64,000 nucleotides of DNA from assembly GCA_020310875.1 (NCBI GenBank), contig CM035416.1, forward strand, positions 71,625,983 to 71,689,982, read 5' to 3'. Under the pieces are notes generated by a model that saw nothing but the letters and a program-made list of their open reading frames with translations, was not told where the DNA came from and made no database searches. Each line of letters begins with the position of its first letter. Position 1 is the stretch's first letter. Positions 34,659-45,994 of this stretch are shown here, in pieces. The position numbers and the translations under genes were made by a program. This DNA comes from Ceratopteris richardii. Lineage: Eukaryota > Streptophyta > Polypodiopsida > Polypodiales > Pteridaceae.

Positions 34659-35548
34659 TCATGGGTTATTTCCTCTAATTCTTCTTGCTAGCTGAATGTC
34701 CTTCGGTTGTATGGTTACTCTCTTGGCATGGATAGCACAGAGGTTAGAGTCCTCAAGCATGGAGATGAGGTAGGCCTCAGCTGCCTCTTGAAGTGCTTCA
34801 AGTGCTATCCCTTGTATTCGTAGACCTGCTTGGTATCTTTGTAGTTCCTCTTTCACTACCCTTGCAAAACCTCTTCGTGGCATGAGTAGCTCAATGGACT
34901 TTTGGTAGTGTCGTATCTCTGCAAAAGCCTTGCAGTGCTTCCTTCGTCTTTGTGGAGCTCTTGTGTTGGGAGGTATGTTTGGCTGGCGTTGAGGTTGACA
35001 TCGTGGTTGATAGTTTTTTTTCTTCGATGTACACGATGTGAGGGCCCAGCTTCATCTTGCACATTTTGTTGTTGATGTGGTTGTTGACTTTGCTCTCTTT
35101 CCTCCTCTGTTGGTATTTGCCCTTGTCCTTGTGGAAGTGTCTTACCTCCATGTGTCACCCTATGGCTCGTTGGAATTTGCATATCATTCCATGGTGGTTG
35201 ATTGTTGCTTTCCTCGTTCGGGGATGACTCTTCTTCGCTATCTGGTACACTCCTTGTGATCAACTTCTGTTTGGGTCTTGACTTGATGGGTATCCTTGTT
35301 GGTGGCTCATCATCTGAAATGGACTCTGATCGTCCTGGAGTGAAATACTCCTGTCTATTGGACACTTCATTTTCTCGCACTGAATTGCTCCCAGGTGGTG
35401 TGCCATCGTGTGACACAAGCACAGATGTGCTCTGGGAACCACTTCGAGGTCTTTGGGGGGGTTGCAACCATGGTGGGCGTTGTGTCCCTAGATGAGGGCT
35501 AGGAAAGAAGATGCGATCTTTCCTTGCAGTTTGCTTGGTGCGTGCCAT
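34659..35548 (-). CDS. Histone H3 variant with long novel N-terminal tail (one frame break)
   Basis: Histone H3 forms the nucleosome core. The ATG at 35548 gives [10 protein letters not shown], identical to canonical H3 through K9. The next roughly 180 residues are not an H3 tail: rich in P, Q, S and E ([35 protein letters not shown]). The H3 fold then follows in another frame: [39 protein letters not shown] and [11 protein letters not shown], ending at 34659. Loop 1 has the canonical H3 length, unlike centromeric CENH3. The two frames would join by one extra base in the A8 run (plus-strand T run 35014-35021), so the break is a one-base deletion, an assembly error in a homopolymer, or an unseen intron. 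TATA box at 35588-35601. Neighbours: transposase-like gene upstream on the same strand, palindromes downstream. Confidence 0.85.
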
Positions 35549-35587
35549 TCTCTTGAGTTGCAAAAAGTGTGAAATGAAGTGAGTTCT

Positions 35588-35601
35588 CTCTATTTATAGA
35601 G
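35588..35601 (-). promoter_or_regulatory. TATA box of the H3 variant gene
   Basis: CTCTATAAATAGAG on the minus strand, 40-53 bases before the ATG; the leader is short, as in many plant histone genes. Confidence 0.75.
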
Positions 35602-35746
35602 TTTTAAAAAAACTGTTTGTTCACACTAGAATGGACAAAACCTGTTTAAAACCATACAGAATATTATATATTAAATAATAACACATTGAAACCAAGATTA
35701 CAATAATCATAGGTATTACCACATAATGGGAAATAATGAATTCACT

Positions 35747-37141
35747 TTACTTCCAAGCTGAGCCTTCTCGTTGTCTCCTTGCACGCCATTGAGCATGATG
35801 AAGAGGACCTAACGATGACTTCCATTTCTCACTGGCAATGTTGTGTTGCATCGTTCTTGCAAGTTTTGCCAATTTTGAATCCCTAAGTTGTTCCACAAAA
35901 AACTTTCTCGAGAATGTAGTGCGGTAAAACCAATTAAACCTCTCCTCCATGTAGTTTGATTGCATTGGGCCACCACCATGTCGGGTGTTTTTGAAGTAGA
36001 CACCCCTCGCTTTGTAGTGTGACTTTTCCATTCCTTGGGTATTGAAAATCTCTAATGACCCATATCGATGCATGAAAAAGGCTCCATGTGCAAACAAAAT
36101 ATGCTAAAAATTGTTAAGTACATTGGAAAAAGGTAAGTGCAATGAACACTTGTAGAAGAAGATTACACTTACAATGTAGTGTGTTATATTGCTCTCTCCC
36201 CAAGATTGAATGAAACACTTGGTGAACTCCACTAATGTTTCTTGAAACATTTGACGTTGAATAGCACTGGACCTAGTCAGATCCATTAAGCCTACCAACT
36301 TATCAAAGCTCGACCAAACTTTCTTTCTCTTATTACAAAGATCAACTTGAGAGTCATTGTCTGTTGTGATCATGCATAGGTCTTTCCACAGCTCATAACG
36401 TTCATTATTTTGAGTGCTACTACCTCTTCTAAAAAAATGTCTTGCTTTATTCCCTGTCATTGGCACTTGTTGCAAGCTATCTTGAGATTCTCCAGCTTTC
36501 TTAACAACTAGGGTTACATTTCCACCATGACAACCAATTGAATTAAGAAGTTCCTCCAATTTCTTTATAGCTTGAATAGATTTATCAACTGGCTTCATGG
36601 CAAATGTGTATTCTATATGGACCTTTAATAGTCTATCAAAAATTCTCATGAAGGCATGCAAGGTGCAAAAGTGGACATTGACTAAAGGGAATGGAATAAT
36701 GGGATTCCAATCCTTATCTGACATGTCACGATTAGGTGTACCTAACATGGGACACCTCATTAAAGGTATATCCCATTCAACAGATGGATTTGCATCTGTG
36801 TCATCAACTAAATCATCTATGTTGTTTTGTTTTCTCTTTGTTCGTTTATAACCTCGTGTGCAATATGGACAAGGATAGAGAGTAGATGCACCTTGTTTGC
36901 ACCCTAACATGCATTTCATAGTCTTTAAGTCTCCACCTAAGTGCCACTCTACTTCAAAATCACCAAGGCTTTTGTTGCAGAGCGAAGAGAGCACAAGGTA
37001 GAGAAAAACATGGGCCCCAAAATTTTTTCGATTTGGACACCATATTTTTGTATCATAATCATTTTGTAATATAATTTCCGATGTAAAAGCACTAGAGGAG
37101 TCCTCTAGATGCATCCCCACAGAAGATTAGTAGCTTACCCA
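35747..37141 (-). CDS. Transposase-like gene T, two exons, 5' end truncated
   Basis: The family cannot be named. Exon 1 (37120 or beyond to 36173) contains LGGDLKTMKCMLGCKQGAS, then CPYC about 8 residues later, VNVHFCTLHAFMRIFDRLL, and GNKARHFFR. Exon 2 (36103-35747) has FNTQGMEKSHYKAR, then KNTRHGGG, and a basic C-terminus. The GGDLK...CPxC, LHxxxR and QGxExxH pattern recalls uncharacterised mobile-element proteins of eukaryotes with an RNase H-like fold; this is from memory and uncertain. The 69-bp intron has clear GT-AG ends. The 5' end is cut by the LTR beginning near 37142, so the gene is incomplete. About 435 residues are visible. Confidence 0.55.
36104..36172 (-). other. Intron in gene T
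   Basis: 69 bp on the minus strand, starts GTAAGTGTAATC, ends ACAATTTTTAG; removal joins HYI to HILFAHGAFF in frame. Confidence 0.8.
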
Positions 37142-37863
37142 TGTAAATTAGTAGGAAATCAACCTTTTAGTGAATAAAGTGCCGGTCTCTTGTGTGAAAG
37201 GACCATTTTTAGGGCACATGTATATAAGTCAATTTGTGACTCTTTGTACTCACTTTTTGCCATTGTGAGAATCAAGAGCACAGAATTTCGAATTTGTGTC
37301 TTCTCCTCTCTGTATCTTTTTCTTTGTGAGCTTGTATGCATGTGTGTGGCTTGGAAAGAGTGTTAGGAAGTGTTGTCTATCCATGAAAGTGTTTGTTTGT
37401 TGTGGTTAAGGTGTGTGTGAAGTGTAGGAAGTGCTGAAGTGTAGGAAGGTCATTCCCACGACTCAGTATTCTGCTCATAACTTGATGTAGAAGCGTCAAA
37501 ATTGAGTGAAAATACCACCATTGGATGCGTCTTCTTGAGAGATTTGAAACGGATATGCTATTTGCTATATTTGGAGTTCAAAGCTGGGAGAAAAGCTCAA
37601 TTTACTGTTGGCTGCAGTTCCAAGTATCGCGACACCATGACTGACAAATGAAGCTTGTTTGGATTAGTCTTTGCCTTGTTTGCACTCTTTGAGTAACTCA
37701 TTTGCATTGATTGTCATTTGAATGCATGTCTTCATACACTCAGCTAGGTTTTGATACTTATCGGATTGATAATTAAAGGGTGAATCCCCACTATATGCAC
37801 TTGAGGGGGATTGAGGTATAGTCTCTTTCTCTGCAAGTCCCTAGGTTGGAACTTAGGTACACA
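37142..37863 (+). repeat. Probable 5' LTR of a third LTR element
   Basis: It starts TGTAAATTAG and ends near GGTACACA, about 722 bp; no second copy is present in the window, so edges are inferred. A TATA box (TATATAAG) is at 37221. It precedes a tRNA-Asp-like primer site and a gag frame. Confidence 0.6.
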
Positions 37864-37870
37864 CGTTTTT

Positions 37871-37888
37871 TGGTGCCATTGTCGGGGA
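37871..37888 (+). other. Primer-binding site, decayed tRNA-Asp type
   Basis: TGGTGCCATTGTCGGGGA differs from the tRNA-Asp complement at 1843-1860 at three positions, all C-to-T or G-to-A. Confidence 0.8.
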
Positions 37889-39343
37889 GTGTCGAATCAA
37901 ACCGAGGCATTTGTGTGATGGTAAGTAGCTTTTTGCATTGAAGCAAGAGGAGAAGTAGTGATTTTCTCTTCTTTGGTAAGTCACATTCACCCGTACTTAC
38001 TACTTCTCACTCTTGAAGTGTGTGTAGTGAGTTATTAGACTAGGGAAGTGAGTGGAGTGAGTAGAGTAGGAGGAGTAAGGGAGTAGGCTAGGAAGTTAGA
38101 GTAGCATTCAACCTTTGTCTTGTTGTTCTTTTTCAGTGTAGGAGAATTTTTCAAAGAGTATAAAACCCAAAAAATATCATTTTTTTAGTCACTTGTCTCT
38201 AGCACAAGTATCGTGAGAAGCTGTTGTCGAGTATCGTGAGCGAAGATCTGGGCTTTTTGAGCTACGCAAAACGAGTCAGAGGGGTTAGAGAGCTGAGAGA
38301 GAGTTCCCAAGGTAAGCACATTCATCATCCTCCCATTAGTGTCTCATAAATTAAACATATCAGAGAAAACGATCTGCGGTAAGTATCGCAAGAGTCCTCC
38401 AGGGGTGAGAGAAGTCTATTTCTGTGATACAGTTGGTGAGGAGAGGGTAGAGAAGCTTGATAAACACATATAATCATTCAAAATTCAAAACCCACTTGCA
38501 AAAAACTAAAAAATTGCCAAGTATCGTGTTCTCCCGCGGTCGAGTATCGCGATACCTAGGTATCGTGATCTCCTGTGGTTGAGTATCATGATACCTAGCA
38601 AGTATCGACTATCGTGTTTTCGCGATTGCGATACCTAGCAAGTATCAACTATCATATTTTCCTGATCGCGATACGTAGCAAGTATCGACTATCGTGTTTT
38701 CCCGATCGCGATACCTAGCAAGTATCGATTATCGTGTTTTCCCGATCGCGATACCTAGCAAGTATCGACTATCGTGTTTTTCCGATCGTGATACCTAGCA
38801 AGTATCGACTATCGTGTTTTCCCGATCGCGATACATAGCCAGTATCGTGTATCGTGTATCGTGTATCGTGTAAACTCAAGTATCGTGTATCGTGTATCGT
38901 GTGAACTCAAGTATCATGTTTTCCTGATCGCGATACCTATCCAAGTATCGTGTATCGAGTATCGTATTTCTTCAAGTATCGTATATCCTCTCCCGTGAAG
39001 TATCGTGTATCGTGTCTGGGAGATATCGTGTATCGTCTAAGTCAAAGGTCGAGTATCGTGAACTTATTGTGGTCAAGTATCATGACTTGAGGTCTCTCAG
39101 TTAGTCTCGTCCCAACCAAATTTTTTCTAGAATTTTGACCCATAGTGAAGAGCTCTAGAAGCTAGAGGTTGGCAAGGGCTGATCAAAGCTTTTAAGTGGA
39201 TGAACCTAAGATCTGGGAGAACCCTAGGAAGCTGAAGAAGTGTGATCTCTTTTGTAGGAAGTGTAGCTGAACCAAGTAACCATTCACATTATTCCGAAAC
39301 CTCTAGTGAGTCAGAAGAAGAAATTCCTATGGCTTAAGAGGAT
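37889..39343 (+). other. Leader region with TATCG-rich tandem repeats
   Basis: No gene. From about 38500 to 39070 the sequence is dominated by TATCG and CGATA words; see the 40-bp minisatellite at 38601-38840. Confidence 0.7.
38601..38840. repeat. Minisatellite, six 40-bp units
   Basis: Six head-to-tail units of exactly 40 bp, each starting AGTATCGACTATCGTG and ending GATACCTAGCA with few changes. TATCG at the unit start can pair with CGATA at the unit end. It is followed to 39060 by shorter GTATCGTGTATCGTG repeats. It lies in the 5' leader of the LTR element. Confidence 0.95.
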
Positions 39344-41498
39344 ATGCAAAACATTGTACCAATGATTTGCATGATGTCAATTATTGAGGGAGAATATCGG
39401 ACATCTTTAGAATATGTGACCACCAATCAACATGAGATACCCATATACCTAGATGGACTGAACCGATCAGTGGCCCGATTGAAGAAAGCTTCAGATGCTT
39501 ACATAGTGCCTAGGCCAGCAGTTAAGTATGCAGGAGGAATTTATATGGACAAGAGAGACATCCAGTATGTTGTTACAGAGCACCCCGAAAACATCAATGA
39601 GCTTGGTGAAGAAAACACTGCTCATAACCTTAATGAAGAAGGCAATGAAGTGCAAGTGACCACACCTAGAGGGAGATCTATTGTTGTTAGGGTTTGGAGA
39701 GGAGACTTGGTTCCCCAAGATGACTCCTTAATGGATGTGTATTTGATCAATGGAATGGAGAATCTCCTTAGAGCCCACTCTTCATTATGGGAAGCAGCTC
39801 CTAATCCAGTTATTGTCTATGAGTTACAAGATCCTGACTTCCCCACCATCATCACATATCTGTACAAAAACTAGAGAAGGTATTGGCCCCTAACAGACTC
39901 AGAGAGAGCCGGGTTGAAATATTAGAACATTCCAGTGTTTCCCCCGAGGGATCAAGCCACTACTTCACAAAACCCACATGGAACCTCTCAAAATAATTCA
40001 TTCCAACAGTCAGGACAAACACAACAAACACATATTCCAGTCAGACCACACATACAATTTGCTATGCCTGCAAATAACCCCCACTATCGGCCTCAACCAC
40101 CTATAGACCCAAGGAATGGAATTCATGCCCCTGTTAGACCACCTATAGCAAGAGGACCTAGTATACCCATTGGAAGACCCGTTTTCCCTATGATGCCTAG
40201 ACCGCCTGAAGGAGGAAGAAGATTAAGGCCAATTCAAGTTGCCAAATACATGAGAAACCACTATGATGGCTCTAGCAAACCATACAATCATATAGCTGAA
40301 TTTAAGCAAGTAATCAGAGCCGAACAAGTAGAAGATTTCTTGATCCAATATGAATCTTTTGGTCTAACTTTGATAGACACAGCTTTAGCTTGGTTCCAGT
40401 CATTAGATCCAAATAATTTTCAAAACATGGAACAAGTCTATCAAGAAATGATTGAGGAATTCACTAAGTCTGGAATTAAAAACAACTCGTCATCGTTGAT
40501 TCATAGCTTTAAGCAAGCTCCTACAGAATCAGTGAGATTGGCAGCAAGAAGATTCAAGCAGTATGTGGATAGATGCCTAGTGGAAGAGAGGCCTACTCAA
40601 AACAAAATGGTGTCATTATTTTTGGAAGGATTATTGAATGGATCATTAAGATCTTTGGTATATGTAAAAAGAGTTCCAACTTTGCAAGAGTGTATGAAGG
40701 AATGTATCGACCTAGAAGACAATCTAGTAGAGGATCTGAAAATACCTCAAGGTAGTATCAACAGTGAAGATTCAGCCAGCAGCACATCAAACCCTAAGAA
40801 CAATGTAGAGGAAATAGCTGACTTAGTCGCAAAGAAGTTGAACGTTCAAGGACAGAGGAACTACCCCAACAACCCAATGAGAGTGCCCATGCTTCGAAGA
40901 TGTATGCATTGTGGAGGAGATCATCCATCTCATTTGTGCACTAGGGGTGTAGTCCCACCACCTGCTTATGCTTACAATAGACCACCCATTCCGGGCCCTC
41001 TACAATATTGCAGCATAGAACAAAAGTATACAAATCATGGCACGGAAAACTGTCCTTACAATAGGCAATCAAGACCTGTACAACCTGTCATGATACCTTA
41101 TGGATACCCTCAGAGAGATCTAGGAGGAGAAGCCTTTAGATATCCCACATATCAGCAACAGGCACCTGTACCATGACCATATGCTTATCAAGGGTACACT
41201 CAACCACATCCGGTGTTAGGACAACAACCACCCCATCCTCAAAATGTTGTCCCAGTGAAAATAGCTTAGCCTGAAGAAAACTTAGAGAGAGCAATAGTTC
41301 CAGCCACACCTTTGACTAGTAATGAACCGTATGATTCATCCTATGACCATAGCCAAGGAAACTATCCCACTTATGAGAGCTCTATGATAGAATATGGACA
41401 AAGGTATGAACCATATGCCTATGGCATGGAAGCGCCGGATAGTTCCTATGGATATGAGCAGGACTATGTGTCATTAATGTACACAGCCCCCAGGGCAT
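39344..41498 (+). pseudogene. Gag of the third LTR element, split by element B
   Basis: One frame from ATG 39344 to the insertion point at 41498 (about 718 codons), interrupted only by TAG at 39872-39874 and 39923-39925, TGA at 41174-41176 and TAG at 41267-41269. The middle has the gag core (PIQVAKYMRNHYDGSS, LAWFQSLDPNNF, EFTKSGIKNN, ARRFKQYVDRCL) and a zinc-knuckle-like CMHCGGDHPSHLC. P/Q-rich segments flank it; the end is Tyr-rich (EYGQRYEPYAYG). Protease and pol of this element are not in the window. All four stops could come from single C-to-T changes in CAG or CGA. Confidence 0.82.
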
Positions 41499-42073
41499 TG
41501 TAAGCCACCGGATTGGCATTTTGTATTTTCATTGTTCCTGTATTTTCCTATCCCGCACGAACTGAAAGGTTTCCTATTCCGCACGAATCAAAAGGTCGTG
41601 TGAAGAGATGTATCGACTTATCAACTAATAAAAAGAAATTGCGGTGACGCTCTGGTAACGACAAGCAGGATCGCCAGACTGTCTGTCTGGGCGATTGCGG
41701 TCTATGGAAAAGCCGTAGTGCAGTGTTCGTGAAGTCTGAGTATTGTCGTCCTTACCTTTGTTAATTTCATTACTTTGTGATTAACACATAAGGTTCTGTT
41801 GTCGATATACGTCTGTGCGATGGTAGTCAGTAATTGCTACGTGATGCACTGTGAACAGTATTAACCTGAGTATGAACAGTAAATCTGTGAGAAGATTAAC
41901 CAGAGTCTTGACAGTAATTCAGATTAAATAGAGTGTTGAATGTTAACGTATTGCGGTTTGGATAAATAAATTGGGAAAATCAAGTTACAGGGCCTCTGAT
42001 TTATCAGACCCCTACCACTCCCAAGAACCCGAAAGAACTTAAAATGCCTGTAATGTAAAAGAGCATTTTAACA
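41499..42073 (+). repeat. LTR 1 of element B
   Basis: Starts TGTAAGCCACCGG, ends GCATTTTAACA, 575 bp; the same length as LTR 2 at 50188-50762. Confidence 0.92.
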
Positions 42074-42074
42074 C

Positions 42075-42092
42075 TAGCGCCATCTGTGGGAA
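42075..42092 (+). other. Primer-binding site of element B, copy 1
   Basis: TAGCGCCATCTGTGGGAA just after the LTR; copy 2 has TCGCGCCGTCTGTGGGAA. The GCGCCGTCTGTGGG core is the type I associate with Tat/Ogre elements (tRNA-Arg). Confidence 0.65.
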
Positions 42093-42295
42093 GGTGGCCA
42101 TAGATTGTGAATCAATAGTAAGGTGGAGTAGTACACAAGTGGTGCAGAGGTGATACATGCCGGTTACTCGGTCCAGCGAGTCGTATCCGAAGTACCAAAT
42201 TTGTTAGGACACCCCCAGTCGGCAGAAGCATAGACCGGTTAAGTCCAGTTGTCGAAGGAACAGAGTTTCTTAGCAGCGATTCCGGTAGAATTTCG

Positions 42296-43843
42296 ATGGC
42301 ACAGGAGGAAATTCCGATAGATTCTGGTGTAATTTCGGTACAGTCTGCAGAAGGTACAGAAACTTCGGAGTGTACAAGGACACAGTGCGCAGTTGACTCG
42401 ACACCGTCTGGTCAGGATTCGAACTTTTTTGAGGATAAAGTGGTGTTACCCAGAGAGATCCTTGTCGGTGAAAGAATACCCTGTTTTGGGGAAAGTTCGA
42501 CAAATTCCAATGATAGTTCGGTCCCAGTTGCAGGGACTTTACAATTTTCCGGCGACAGTGTGATACTTCCTGGTGAATCTTCATTTTGGACACCATTATT
42601 CGGGGCAAATATGCCTACCTAGGATATCCAAGCTGAGGATAGGCTCTTCGATTTGGAGATCCGTCAGAGATTGAATGCTATTTTCAAGCCGGAAGGTGAA
42701 TAGTCTAACCATACAGACTTTGAAGGTCAAGAAACGCCACCTCAGAACTCAAGAGATAGCAACGATACCACGGCTAGCACTATGAGTGATCAACAGCAAT
42801 AGCAGCAGTAGCAACAACAACAACAGCAGCAACAGCAACAACCCCTTCCACTGCGACCGGTTCCAACAGGGGTAACTTACACAAAGTTCGGTGGATTTCT
42901 AGGTGATGATCCTGATGCCCATGTACGCACCTTGGAAGTAAGTTATGTAGTGCTAAACCATCTACCCGATCCGGCATACAAGGCCATCGTATTCCAGTCT
43001 ACATTAGTCAATGAAGCAGCGAGATGGTTAACAGAGTATGATTTCAATCATTTCGTTACCTATGAGGCGATAAGGGATGCGTTTTTACAGAGTTTCCGGT
43101 TGAAGAAAAATCCTGCCGAAATCTTCGATTACTTGCAAAACAATAGGCAGAAGCCGCATCAGACTGTTCAGGAATATGCCACATTATTTAGAACTCATTT
43201 AAGACAATTGCCTCCGGCACATGCTAATTTACCGGATGATGTTATAACCCAGTGGTTCATTAATGGTTTAACCCCACAGCTACGACAAATTATGATCATC
43301 CGCTGTGTGGGAGCTATGACACTGGATGCTATTATAGCGATGGCCCTGCAACTGGAGCATAAGGTTGGAGGATTCACCAAAGAATTGGAGTGGCTGAAGG
43401 CCAGTAAAAATGTTACCGATGATCCGACTAAACAGATGTATTGCACTAAGTGCAAAAATCCCAGGCACACCAGTGCCACCTGTGCCCTTAATCAGATTTA
43501 TTGCGCCATCTACAATATCACCGGACACTCAACCAAAAATTGTGCGTATAATGCTAAAGTGCAGGGACAAGCAGCTGTAAATGCTATTATACAGGAACCA
43601 GGACAACGAGCAACCCACTACGTGCCACTGCAGATGCGAAACAATCAGCTACAAGGATACAGGAATTATCGACGACAACAAAATACCAACTTTAATACAA
43701 ATCGCTGGCAGGCAGGTACATCAGCGGAAAATACTTCTCTGCCACCATCCTCGATGTCACTTTTGCGGTGAACTTGGCCACATCCGGAGATTCTGTAAGG
43801 ATGCAGCCAAATATGATAAACGAAAGAAAGAGTGTCAGAACCG
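42296..43843 (+). pseudogene. Gag of element B, copy 1
   Basis: A frame rich in E, S and T at 42296-42622 precedes a Gln run at 42788-42842 that is broken by TAG at 42800 and 42809. The gag core follows at 42855-43771 (FQSTLVNEAARWLTEYDF, LQNNRQKPHQTVQEYATLF, ITQWFINGLTPQLRQIMI). Three CCHC knuckles are readable: CTKCKNPRHTSATC, CAIYNITGHSTKNC and, in another frame near 43760, CHFCGELGHIRRFC. Compared with copy 2 it lacks 29 bp near 42199 between short direct repeats. Stops at 42620 (TAG where copy 2 has TGG). Confidence 0.85.
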
Positions 43844-44620
43844 ATGACCAACATGGTCTATATCTCCCCAGTGGAATCGCAAGCAGTAGTGGTCCAGACA
43901 AGATCCGGTAAGCAGTTCCAACCCGCAGCTGAGGTGTTTGAACCTGGCATCCGTGAACAGCATCGAATGTATACCAAAGCCAGCCAATGGATCGCCAAAG
44001 AGCGTATCGTGTTCCCCGATCCAATTCGGGTGACACAGGTTCCCCTGCCAAATGGGAAAGAGCATAAACAAGACTCTACTCCAGTAACAGGAGAATCATC
44101 ATCGGAACCAGTGAAGAATGCAATTCCAACAGACCAGGTATGGGATATTCTATCGAAGGCTTCAATTACACTTCCTTTGGGGCAACTACTCGCTCTAGTG
44201 CCTGGAGTTAGGCAACAATTCCAGCAATAGGTCAGCCCTGAATCGTCCAATACTCCGGTGACTACAACAATACAACCGGAAACTGACTCCACGGTGGATC
44301 ATTCTGTCCCCTTAATCACTATCTGGCATAAAAATCGCAAGATTACGCAAGTGTTAATCGATGGCGGTTCCGGTGTGAACATAGCAATTGCAGCTCTCTG
44401 CAAAAAGTTAGGGTGGACCCAAATTGAGCCCGTTCAATTCTTTGTCAGAATGGCAGATCAATCCCGAGTCCATCCGGTGGGATTAGTCAGGAATATCCCA
44501 ATCCCTTTGCAGGGTACAACGTTTAGAATGACTTTTGTAGTCTTAGAACTACCAGAATCTAGCCTCGATTACAATCTCCTTTTCAATCAACCGTGCTTGA
44601 AACAGGCTAAAGTTATATAG
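43832..44620 (+). pseudogene. Protease region of element B, copy 1
   Basis: Aspartic protease with active site in QVLIDGGSGVNIAI near 44350-44390 (DGG instead of DSG, common in Tat/Athila-type elements), then FRMTFVVLELPESSLDYNLL. TAG at 44228-44230 (copy 2 CAG) and at 44618-44620 (copy 2 CAA) break the frame. Confidence 0.8.
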
Positions 44621-44737
44621 GATTGGTCAGCACAGGAACTGACTTTTAAAGACAATCACCATAAATATGTTATCAAACTGGATGCCATTCAACCCTGCGA
44701 ACTTCATGCCAGGCCCTATGTAGCAGAGCCAGTCCAT

Positions 44738-45949
44738 ATGTTGGATGGCTTATCTGATGATGAAGAAGAGGCATTTTTTATGAACAATAAAGATCTGATT
44801 TCCTTAGGTACTATAGATCTTCAAGCTGTAGCTGATAACTGGAGTCCGGCAGCCTGTACGGTTGTTCCCGTGATCGGAGACACGGATGTAGATGATAATG
44901 TTGCTATGGATGGAGCTACTCTACATCAACTTTTACAATCAGCTGATGATCCGGAGCAACCTCGTCAATTCTATGTCCCGGAAGACCAGTTAGTAACCTA
45001 TAATTTGGGTGATGAAAGCAACCCACGTCCTGTGAAGATTAAGGCAGGATTGTCCGAGGCATTTCAAGAAGATTTGATCCGACTCCTGTGTGAGTTTCCT
45101 GATGTTTTTGCCTGGGATTACCGCAATATGAAGGGTCTTGATCCGCAGATCTATCAACACCGAGTCGTGCTTAAGCTGGAAGCGAATCCAATTAAACAGT
45201 CCAACTACCGCATGAATCCCAATTATGCAGCACAGGTCAAAGCAGAGCTCGATAGGTTATTGAAGTTGGGATTCATCGTACCAATAGAGCACGCTGAATG
45301 GATATCTCCGATCATTATTGTTCCTAAGAAAAACAAGCAGCTACGAATCTGTGTGGATTACCGAAAATTGAATGCGGCCACGATACCTGATCCGTTTCGT
45401 CTTCCCTTTCTTGACACAATGCTTGACAGAGTGTCCGGGCATGAGATGTACTCCTTTTTGGACGGATATAGTGGTTATAACCAGGTCAGAATGGCTGAAC
45501 AAGACATATCGTAAACAGCTTTCATTACAAACTGGGGTGTTTTTGCGTGTACAGTCATGTGGTTTGGGTTGCGGAATGCTCCCAGCACATTTCAACGCTG
45601 TATGCAAGAAGTTTTCTCACCCTACCTAACCACTCTTATGCAAGTTTATTTAGATGAATTCTCCTTATTTGGCAAGATTGCGGCGCACCTGTATCATTTA
45701 TGGTGTTGTTTTGAGAAATGCCGTGAATACCGACTCTGCCTGAACCCGACAAAATCTGTTTTTGCGGTGTCTTGTGGCAAAATCCTTGGACATATCATAT
45801 CGGCACAAGGTATCCAAGTTGATCGTGACAAAGTCGCAGCTGTGTTGGAAACACCCATTCCTACAACACCAAAAGAGGTTATGCGCTTCTTGGATCAAAT
45901 CCGGTGGCATGGCAGGCATCTATGGTGGCTAGCCCATTTAGCAACATGA
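44738..45949 (+). pseudogene. Reverse transcriptase of element B, copy 1
   Basis: RT begins around 45090 (VFAWDYRNMKGLDPQIYQH) with EWISPIIIVPKKNKQLRICV, FLDGYSGYNQVRM, then TAA at 45512-45514, FGLRNAPSTFQRCM and the active site at 45647-45661, read as YLDEF instead of the usual YxDD-F: GAA at 45656-45658 replaces an aspartate codon. TGA at 45947-45949 ends the frame. Dead as an enzyme by stops and by loss of the second catalytic aspartate. Confidence 0.88.
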
Positions 45950-45994
45950 CTCAATCGGTTAATGACTAGTACTCCATGACAGTTTGAATGGACT

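Noticed and set aside
34659..35548. CENH3 (centromeric histone)
   Set aside because: The start is canonical H3, loop 1 is not lengthened and the end is QLARRIRG as in H3, so an H3 variant is the better call.
38601..38840. Regular 40-bp repeats resembling a CRISPR array
   Set aside because: Units are contiguous without variable spacers, and the setting is a plant LTR element.
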